10,680 nt of DNA from an uncultured Prevotella sp. (lineage in GTDB: Bacteria; Bacteroidota; Bacteroidia; Bacteroidales; Bacteroidaceae), in the NCBI GenBank assembly GCA_945863825.1, contig CAMBBY010000013.1, positions 1 to 10,680 on the forward strand, written 5' to 3'. The notes under the pieces were generated by a model that worked only from the letters and a program-made list of their open reading frames with translations, was not told the origin of the DNA and ran no database searches. Shown here piece after piece: positions 5,147 to 10,680 of the stretch (the stretch's first letter is position 1; the number at the start of each line of letters is the position of its first letter). A program made the position numbers and the translations under genes.

Positions 5147-7996
5147 ATGAGAAAACAATCAACTATAGCTGTACTGCTCTTAGCTGCTGTCTGCATGATG
5201 GTGGCCAATCCGGGTATGCCTTCTAAGAAAAAGAAGAAGGCTATGGCTGATTCTACCGCTATGGCTGTGGGAGACTCTGTATGGGTGGATTCCTTAGGCA
5301 ATGAAATCAAGGTGGACGCTGCTAATGATACCCTGCAGATGGATTCGCTGCAGAAGGCTATATGGAAACATAATAAAGTGGTCGATGACAGTATCCGACT
5401 GGATAGCTTGAATCGCAAGAAATCCGGTGGCGTGGATGCGCCGGTGCAATATACGGCGGAGGATTCTCTCGTCTATGATGCACCTCATAAAGTGGCGCAT
5501 CTCTATGGTAATTCCAATGTGAAATATACCAACATGGATCTTTCGAGTGACAAGATTACCATGGACATCGACAAGAGCAATGTGAAGGCTACGGGTACCG
5601 CCGACTCTACTGCTGAAGGTGGCATCAAGGGTAAACCGGTCTTCAAGATGGGTTCTGATACCTACGATACGGATACGATTGCCTTCAATTTCAAGAGTAA
5701 GAAGGCACTTATTAAAAATGTATATACAGAGCAGCAGGATGGATTCCTGACGGGTGCCCGATCAAAACGTGATTCTACTGGAGCTATCTATCTGCAACAT
5801 GGTAGATATACGACCTGTGATGATCCTCATCCTGACTTCTACATTTCTCTTTCCAGAGCGAAAGTGAGACCGGGTAAGGATGTGGTTTTCGGACCGGCTT
5901 ATCTCGTGGTGTGCGATGTGCCGATGCCTTTGGCAATCCCTTACGGATTCTTCCCATTTACCAAGAGCTACAGTAGTGGTTTCATCATGCCTACCTATGG
6001 TGATGAAAGCGACCGTGGCTTCTATCTCAGAGATGGTGGATATTATTTTGCCGTCAATGACAAATGGGACTTGAAACTCCTGGGTGAAATCTACACGAAG
6101 GGCTCCTGGGGTATTTCTGCTGCAAGTAATTACCGCAAACGCTATAAGTACTCGGGAAGTTTCTTCTTCAGTTACCAGGATACGAAGACGGGTGACAAGG
6201 GAATGCCTGACTTTGCCGAGCAGGAGAGTTTCAAGGTGCAGTGGAGTCATCGACAGGACTCAAAGGCCAATCCTTTCAGCTCGTTGTCGGCAAGTGTCAA
6301 CTTTGCCACATCCAGCTATGAGCGCAACAATCTCAACTCGCTCTATAATCCGCAGACGATGACGCAGAGTACGCGTACCTCTTCTGTGAGCTGGAGTACA
6401 GGATTCTCAAGTATCGGTATGACGCTCAGCGCTACTGCCAACCTTTCGCAGAATATGCGTGACTCCAGTTTGGCTGTGACACTTCCTGACCTCAATATTT
6501 CCATAGCCCGTTTCTATCCTTTCCGCCGAAAGAAGATGGTGGGTGATGAGAAATGGTATGAGAAGATTGCGATGAGTTATACTGGACATATCAGCAACTC
6601 GATCAATACGAAGGAAGACCAGTTCATGAAGAGCAATATCATCAAGGATTGGAGAAATGCATGGCAGCATCAGATTCCGGTGAGTGCTTCGTTCACGCTC
6701 TTCAAGTACATCAACATCAATCCAAGCTTCAACTTCTCTGACCGTATGTACACCAATAAGGTGACAAAGTCATGGGATGAACAGAAGCAGACTGAGGTTT
6801 GCGATACAACCTATGGTTTCCACAATGTTTATAATTGGAACATGAGTGTGGGTATGTCCACCAAACTCTATGGATTCTGGGTGCCTAATCGCAAATTGTT
6901 CGGTGATAAGATACAGGCCATTCGCCATGTCATCACGCCAACCGTAAGTTTCAGTTATGCGCCTGACTTTGGTGCTTCCCGTTATGGTTATTGGGAAACT
7001 TATCAGAAGACGGATGCCGATGGTAATGTTTCGCTCGTCAGCTATTCTCCATACCAGAATTCACTTTATGGTGTGCCTGGCAAGGGAAAGACCGGAAGCC
7101 TCTCTTTCACTTTAGGCAACAACCTGGAGATGAAGGTCAAGAGCGATAAGGACTCTACCGGTTTCAAGAAAATCAGTCTGATAGATGCGTTTGACATCAA
7201 TATGAGTTACAATATGGCGGCTAAGGTAAGACCTTGGAGCGATATGAATATCAACCTGCGTCTGAAATGGTGGAAGAACTATACGTTCAATATGAATGCG
7301 GTCTTTGCTACCTATGCTTATGAACTGGACGAACAGGGAAATCCATACGTCGGTACTCATACAGAGTGGGGTAGAGGTCGATTCGGCCGATTCCAGGGTA
7401 TGTCGCAGAACCTGTCTTTCACGCTGACACCTGAGAAACTTGCAAAACTGTTTGGTGGAAAGAGTGATGATGATGAGAAGGACAGTAAGCGTAAGGACCA
7501 GGATGAGGATGAACTGGATACTGATATAGAAAGTAATGTGGATGATACCTTGGAGAAGGGAAAGACTGCTGCCAAGAAGAAGAGTGGTAAGGCTAAGACC
7601 GACTCGAATGGTTATATGGCTTTCAAGATGCCTTGGTCGCTGACTTTCGGTTATGGTGTTACCATGCGTGAGGATACGCGCAAGGAAAAGTTCAACAAGG
7701 AGTCTATGCGCTATCCATACAAGTTTACCCAAACGCTGAATATGAGTGGTAACGTAAGACTGAGTGATGGCTGGAATATCAGTTTCTCATCCGGTTATGA
7801 TTTCGATAATCATAAAATGAGTATGACTACTGCAAGCTTGCAGCGTGATCTCCACTGCTTCAATATGAGTTGTTCGGTGGTGCTTTCGCCTTATACAAGT
7901 TATAATTTCACCTTCCGTTGTAATGCTTCTACATTGACGGATGCCTTGAAATATGATAAGCGCAGCGGCTATTCTAATGCAGTGCAATGGTATTAG
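5147..7996 (+). CDS. lptD: LPS-assembly outer-membrane protein LptD
   Basis: LptD is the outer-membrane barrel that, with LptE, inserts lipopolysaccharide into the outer leaflet. This 949-residue protein starts with a Sec signal peptide (MRKQSTIAVLLLAAVCMMV) followed by a lysine run at 27-31 and a polar linker. A beta-taco (OstA/LptA-like) domain runs from about 100 to 245 (ending in LQHGRYTTCDDPHPDFY), with Bacteroidota LptD signatures after it: GPAYLVVCDVPMPLAIPYGFFPF and FIMPTYGDESDRGFYLRDGGYYF. The rest is a long run of amphipathic strands forming the barrel, ending in an aromatic W948-Y949 as expected for a BAM substrate. A 50-residue acidic and lysine-rich stretch (about 772-821) interrupts the barrel and is probably an exposed loop. 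Cysteines at 224 and 256 may pair, but the disulfide pattern of proteobacterial LptD is not obvious. It is the last gene of the unit, with a strong terminator after it. Family assignment is confident; divergence from Escherichia LptD is expected. Confidence 0.92.
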   Translation: MRKQSTIAVLLLAAVCMMVANPGMPSKKKKKAMADSTAMAVGDSVWVDSLGNEIKVDAANDTLQMDSLQKAIWKHNKVVDDSIRLDSLNRKKSGGVDAPVQYTAEDSLVYDAPHKVAHLYGNSNVKYTNMDLSSDKITMDIDKSNVKATGTADSTAEGGIKGKPVFKMGSDTYDTDTIAFNFKSKKALIKNVYTEQQDGFLTGARSKRDSTGAIYLQHGRYTTCDDPHPDFYISLSRAKVRPGKDVVFGPAYLVVCDVPMPLAIPYGFFPFTKSYSSGFIMPTYGDESDRGFYLRDGGYYFAVNDKWDLKLLGEIYTKGSWGISAASNYRKRYKYSGSFFFSYQDTKTGDKGMPDFAEQESFKVQWSHRQDSKANPFSSLSASVNFATSSYERNNLNSLYNPQTMTQSTRTSSVSWSTGFSSIGMTLSATANLSQNMRDSSLAVTLPDLNISIARFYPFRRKKMVGDEKWYEKIAMSYTGHISNSINTKEDQFMKSNIIKDWRNAWQHQIPVSASFTLFKYININPSFNFSDRMYTNKVTKSWDEQKQTEVCDTTYGFHNVYNWNMSVGMSTKLYGFWVPNRKLFGDKIQAIRHVITPTVSFSYAPDFGASRYGYWETYQKTDADGNVSLVSYSPYQNSLYGVPGKGKTGSLSFTLGNNLEMKVKSDKDSTGFKKISLIDAFDINMSYNMAAKVRPWSDMNINLRLKWWKNYTFNMNAVFATYAYELDEQGNPYVGTHTEWGRGRFGRFQGMSQNLSFTLTPEKLAKLFGGKSDDDEKDSKRKDQDEDELDTDIESNVDDTLEKGKTAAKKKSGKAKTDSNGYMAFKMPWSLTFGYGVTMREDTRKEKFNKESMRYPYKFTQTLNMSGNVRLSDGWNISFSSGYDFDNHKMSMTTASLQRDLHCFNMSCSVVLSPYTSYNFTFRCNASTLTDALKYDKRSGYSNAVQWY

Positions 7997-8030
7997 AAAG
8001 TCTCTGAAATCTAAGAAAAATACAATCAAT

Positions 8031-8074
8031 AAAAGAGGGTGTGTCATGGAGTTCATGACATCCCCCTCTTTTTT
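8031..8074 (+). terminator. Intrinsic terminator after lptD
   Basis: AAAAGAGGG (8031-8039) pairs with CCCTCTTTT, and after a small internal loop GTCATG pairs with CATGAC around GAGTT. A run of six T ends at 8074. It starts 35 bp after the lptD stop and separates it from the GH20 gene. The A-run on the left side means it might also work for transcripts on the other strand. Confidence 0.9.
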
Positions 8075-8091
8075 CGTTTCTTCATGATTTT

Positions 8092-8125
8092 CTTCTAAAA
8101 TAAAGTAAGATGTGTTTTTTAGAAG
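8092..8125. repeat. 9-bp AT-rich inverted repeat upstream of the GH20 gene
   Basis: CTTCTAAAA (8092-8100) and TTTTAGAAG (8117-8125) are exact reverse complements with 16 nt between them. The pair lies between the lptD terminator and the promoter candidate of the GH20 gene, where an upstream regulator site would be expected. The sequence is AT-rich, so chance pairing is possible. Confidence 0.4.
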
Positions 8126-8131
8126 TTTTAA

Positions 8132-8146
8132 TCCAAAAGATTTGGA
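8132..8146. promoter_or_regulatory. Small palindrome over the -33 box, possible operator
   Basis: TCCAAA and TTTGGA are exact reverse complements around AGA. The right half contains the TTTG -33 element of the GH20 promoter candidate, so a protein bound here would cover that promoter. This is a position-based inference; no known regulator is assigned. Confidence 0.35.
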
Positions 8147-8172
8147 AAGTTCTAATAAAATCGGTATTTTTA
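8141..8172 (+). promoter_or_regulatory. Promoter of the GH20 gene
   Basis: TTTG at 8141-8144 forms a -33 box and TATTTTTA at 8165-8172 a -7 box that matches TAnnTTTG except for the last base. The 20-bp gap is the normal spacing for Bacteroidota primary-sigma promoters. It would start transcription near 8179, about 40 nt before the ATG at 8219. Of the three promoter candidates in the window this is the only one with both elements in register. Confidence 0.55.
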
Positions 8173-8218
8173 TCCCATTGGAATTATTAATAACTATAAC
8201 CTAATGATATTCATAAGT

Positions 8219-10438
8219 ATGAGAAAAATGTTAGCACTTTCCTTCATGCTCCTGTGTTCGCCAACTCTGTTTGCACAGACTGTTGCCAACATGGATAGCC
8301 TGAAGGCAGAAGAGAAAACAACGGCGATTTCCCTGAAGTTGACGGGCAACCTGACCACTCAAGGTAATTCTGATTTCCGGCAAATGAGAGATCTTTGCTG
8401 GCAACTCAGAAATGTAGATTTGAGTGAAGCGACTTGTCCTGTCATCCCTAAGAATGCTTTTCATTCTCGCCATCATCTGCAAAAAATCTTGCTGCCTCAA
8501 AGAGTGCAGCAGATTGGTTCGCAGGCTTTCTTTGCCTGTGATAACTTGCAGGAACTTCATCTTCCGATGAGTTTAAAGCAGGTAGATGCTGCTGCCTTTT
8601 CGGGTTGTAAAAACTTGAAACATATCGTCATCGAAGGAACTCCACTGTTGGCTGAATATGCTTTTGCCCATTTATCGGGTTTACAGACCGTGAAGGTGAA
8701 TTCCAAGATTCCTCCTCGTGCTGACGTCACGACTTTCTATGGCATCCATCGCAGTCAATGTAAGTTAATCGTTCCAAAGGGAAGCGAGAAGGCTTACCGG
8801 AAGGCACCGGGCTGGAGTCTGTTCTTTGCTGACATGAAGCAGGCTAAGGAAACATGCGACCCGATGAAATGCCTGATTCCTGTGCCTATGGACTTGCAGG
8901 TAAAGAAAGATGCCCGCCTACTTCAGGTGCATGGAAATTGGAATATCGTGGCTGCTGATGGTCTTGCGAATGAAAAGGAACAGGCCGAAAGAATCCTTTC
9001 TGAACGTGGCTGTTTGATAAACAATAACACTCAGGTGGGAAATTCCAGACAGAAAGCGAACGTAAAGGGTGGAAGCAAAGAACAGTTGACTTTAACGATG
9101 GAAATAAATCCTTCTCTTGCCGACAATGAAGCTTATACACTCGAAGTCTTGCAACGGGGAGTTACGATTAAAGGAAAAACGGCTGCTGGTGTATTTTATG
9201 GTTTAATGACCTTTGACCAGTTGCTGCGTGGTAATGGGGCAAAGAACTGTTGTGATGCGATTCCCCTATTATCTCTTTCTGACCAGCCACGCACTCATGT
9301 CAGAGAACTGATGGTGGATCCTTGTCGTACTTTTATCCCTTACGAGCAGTTGAAGGCTTTCATTCCTGAGATGGCCCGCTACAAACAGAATGCCATCCAT
9401 CTGCATCTGGTGGATGACCAGGCTTGGCGTATCGAAATCAAGAAGTATCCTCGTTTGACGGCTGAGGCAAGCAGCAGATGGGGAATGGATGACATGAATA
9501 TGCCTATCAAAGGCTATTATACGCAAGAGCAGATGCGGGATTTGGTAAGTTATGCTGCGAAATATCATGTGCAGGTGGTTCCTGAAATCGAAATGCCTGG
9601 GCATGAAGTGGCTGCTATCAGCGTTTATCCTGAATTGACTTGCCATGGTGTGCAGGTGCCAATCCGAACTACTTGTGGTGTTTCTGATGAATTACTTTGT
9701 CCAGGTAATGAGTTCACTTACGAGTTCTTAGGAAATGTTTTCAAGGAATTGGCTGACGTGTTCCCTTCTCCTTATATTCATTTAGGTGGAGATGAGGCAG
9801 GTAATCCGGCACTGGATTGTTGGACCAATTGTCCTAAATGTCAGGCGCTGAAGAAAAAATTAGGTATTACCACGACCGACCGTTCTGAGAATTGGAAATT
9901 GCAAGGTTATCTCTTCGACCGCATGATAGAACTCTTGCGCAACCGGTATCATAAGACTCCGATGTTCTGGTATGAACTGGATTTCAAGAAAATTCAACCG
10001 GGATGCGTTACCTTTGCCTGGCGTTCGGGCCTGACAGAGGAAGCTTTGAAGGCAGCCGTAGAAAACAATGCCCGTATTATGCTTTGTCCTGGTGAACATT
10101 GTTATTTTGATTATCCTATGGCGAAGGGAGATATGCCGGAAGTGAATTGGGGAATGCCTGTTACCACCCTGAAAGATACGTATCGTCTTGATCCGGGTTG
10201 GGGAATGGGTGAAGATTTTGAGAACAACAATCTCTTTGGCGTGGCTGGTACGCTATGGAGCGAGTGTATTAATACACCTGAACGTATCTATTACCAGGCT
10301 TATCCTCGTGCCTTGGCTTTGGCAGAGGCGGGCTGGAGCATGCAAAAGAACCGTTCATGGGAAGGTTTTATCCTTCGTATGGAGCCAACTTTGGAGGATA
10401 TGATGCGTCGTGGCATCACTTTCTCTATGGAATATTAA
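8219..10438 (+). CDS. Secreted beta-N-acetylhexosaminidase (GH20) with leucine-rich repeat domain
   Basis: GH20 enzymes remove terminal GlcNAc or GalNAc from glycans through a substrate-assisted mechanism. I chose the ATG at 8219 (739 residues) because it opens directly on a Sec signal peptide (MRKMLALSFMLLCSPTLFAQ); the ATG at 8204 would add MIFIS. After the signal come about four BspA-type (LRR_5) repeats of ~23 residues between 76 and 166, such as IGSQAFFACDNLQELHLP, closed by the typical cap LIVPKGSEKAYRKAPGW (183-199). A GH20b-like domain follows (about 216-340), then the catalytic barrel (about 350-735). The barrel shows substrate-binding R370, HLHLVDDQAWRIEI (394-407), PEIEMPGHE (455-463), the catalytic pair D525-E526 in HLGGDEAG, and LWSE. 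No T9SS C-terminal domain and no lipobox are visible, so it is probably periplasmic. It has its own promoter and no polysaccharide-utilisation partners in view. Likely substrates are host or bacterial N-acetylhexosamine glycans. Confidence 0.92.
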   Translation: MRKMLALSFMLLCSPTLFAQTVANMDSLKAEEKTTAISLKLTGNLTTQGNSDFRQMRDLCWQLRNVDLSEATCPVIPKNAFHSRHHLQKILLPQRVQQIGSQAFFACDNLQELHLPMSLKQVDAAAFSGCKNLKHIVIEGTPLLAEYAFAHLSGLQTVKVNSKIPPRADVTTFYGIHRSQCKLIVPKGSEKAYRKAPGWSLFFADMKQAKETCDPMKCLIPVPMDLQVKKDARLLQVHGNWNIVAADGLANEKEQAERILSERGCLINNNTQVGNSRQKANVKGGSKEQLTLTMEINPSLADNEAYTLEVLQRGVTIKGKTAAGVFYGLMTFDQLLRGNGAKNCCDAIPLLSLSDQPRTHVRELMVDPCRTFIPYEQLKAFIPEMARYKQNAIHLHLVDDQAWRIEIKKYPRLTAEASSRWGMDDMNMPIKGYYTQEQMRDLVSYAAKYHVQVVPEIEMPGHEVAAISVYPELTCHGVQVPIRTTCGVSDELLCPGNEFTYEFLGNVFKELADVFPSPYIHLGGDEAGNPALDCWTNCPKCQALKKKLGITTTDRSENWKLQGYLFDRMIELLRNRYHKTPMFWYELDFKKIQPGCVTFAWRSGLTEEALKAAVENNARIMLCPGEHCYFDYPMAKGDMPEVNWGMPVTTLKDTYRLDPGWGMGEDFENNNLFGVAGTLWSECINTPERIYYQAYPRALALAEAGWSMQKNRSWEGFILRMEPTLEDMMRRGITFSMEY

Positions 10439-10502
10439 AATATGACGGAAGAAAATTAATAATAAATAACAAGTAAAATCAGAGTTTCTACTATTAAATT
10501 GT

Positions 10503-10510
10503 TACTTTTG
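10503..10510 (+). promoter_or_regulatory. Bacteroidota -7 promoter box
   Basis: TACTTTTG fits TAnnTTTG at all fixed positions and is followed by CACC, like the box at 2675. No good -33 TTTG lies at the right distance. It would start transcription about 27 nt before the ATG at 10543. The GH20 gene therefore probably ends a transcript, although I see no terminator hairpin between 10439 and 10502. Confidence 0.6.
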
Positions 10511-10542
10511 CACCCAAGATACAACAATTAAAGGATAAAAGG

Positions 10543-10680
10543 ATGAAAAAGATTACAATGTTTTTGATGCTGGTGATGGTGCTTGCAGCTCAGACACTCT
10601 CAGCAAGATCGGCCAAAGATCTTATCAATGAGTATAAGGCTAAGAATCGTGCGGAATATACCTATGTCTCGCCTGCGATG
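10543..10680 (+). CDS. Start of a small secreted protein, possibly DUF4252-like (cut by window edge)
   Basis: Only the first 46 codons are present; the frame is open to the last base. The protein begins with a Sec signal peptide (MKKITMFLMLVMVLAAQTLSA), probably cut before RSAKDL, followed by a short charged helix and the segment AEYTYVSPAM. Small exported Bacteroidota proteins of the DUF4252 type start in a similar way, with a signal, a short helix and then a V-x-I/V-S-x-x-M strand, but too little is visible to be sure. An AAAGGA at 10530-10535 sits 7 nt before the ATG and resembles a Shine-Dalgarno site, uncommon in this phylum. With the -7 box at 10503 it looks like the first gene of a new unit. 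Confidence 0.7.
   Translation, partial: MKKITMFLMLVMVLAAQTLSARSAKDLINEYKAKNRAEYTYVSPAM

Noticed and set aside
5192..5212. Cysteine in the LptD signal peptide as a lipoprotein site
   Set aside because: The residues before the cysteine are AAV, which do not fit a lipobox because valine precedes the cysteine, and LptD is an integral barrel.
1..10680. Defence system, phage or transposon content
   Set aside because: No transposase, integrase, nuclease, toxin-antitoxin pair or terminal repeats are visible; the genes are core metabolism and envelope functions.

Overview
The window reads as chromosomal DNA of a Bacteroidales bacterium, most likely Prevotella or Segatella. The evidence is the Bacteroidota-type promoter boxes (TAnnTTTG, twice followed by CACC), the scarcity of strong Shine-Dalgarno sites, a Bacteroidota-type LptD, a BspA-type leucine-rich repeat domain, and a dTDP-glucose dehydratase with the long insertion typical of this phylum. 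Every gene supported here lies on the + strand. I see no mobile element, tRNA, rRNA or CRISPR array.

Layout. (1) 99-2534: rfbB (dTDP-glucose 4,6-dehydratase, nucleotide-sugar synthesis for surface polysaccharide) is followed after 21 bp by an unrecognised acidic cytoplasmic protein of 426 residues. A long hairpin at 2579-2612 probably ends this unit. (2) 2535-2810: an intergenic region with a consensus -7 box and a leader of about 120 nt holding two hairpins and three chained mini-ORFs. (3) 2811-7996: a tight three-gene unit. It holds a pyruvate carboxylase B / oxaloacetate decarboxylase alpha-like carboxyltransferase whose C-terminal biotinyl domain lacks the biotin-accepting lysine, an HD-domain phosphohydrolase overlapping it by one base, and lptD, the outer-membrane LPS-insertion barrel. 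A clear intrinsic terminator follows at 8031-8074. (4) 8075-10438: a regulatory region with a good promoter candidate and a small palindrome over its -33 box, then a secreted GH20 hexosaminidase carrying an N-terminal leucine-rich repeat domain. (5) From 10543: the start of a small secreted protein behind another -7 box, cut by the window edge.

The theme is envelope biology (sugar nucleotides for polysaccharide, LPS export, glycan degradation) with one central-metabolism enzyme. Most of it is ordinary housekeeping content and I do not see a clear new multi-gene system. The points most worth a second look are the degenerate biotinyl domain, the perfect 13-bp inverted repeat inside the HD gene, the chained mini-ORF leader, and the LRR-GH20 fusion.
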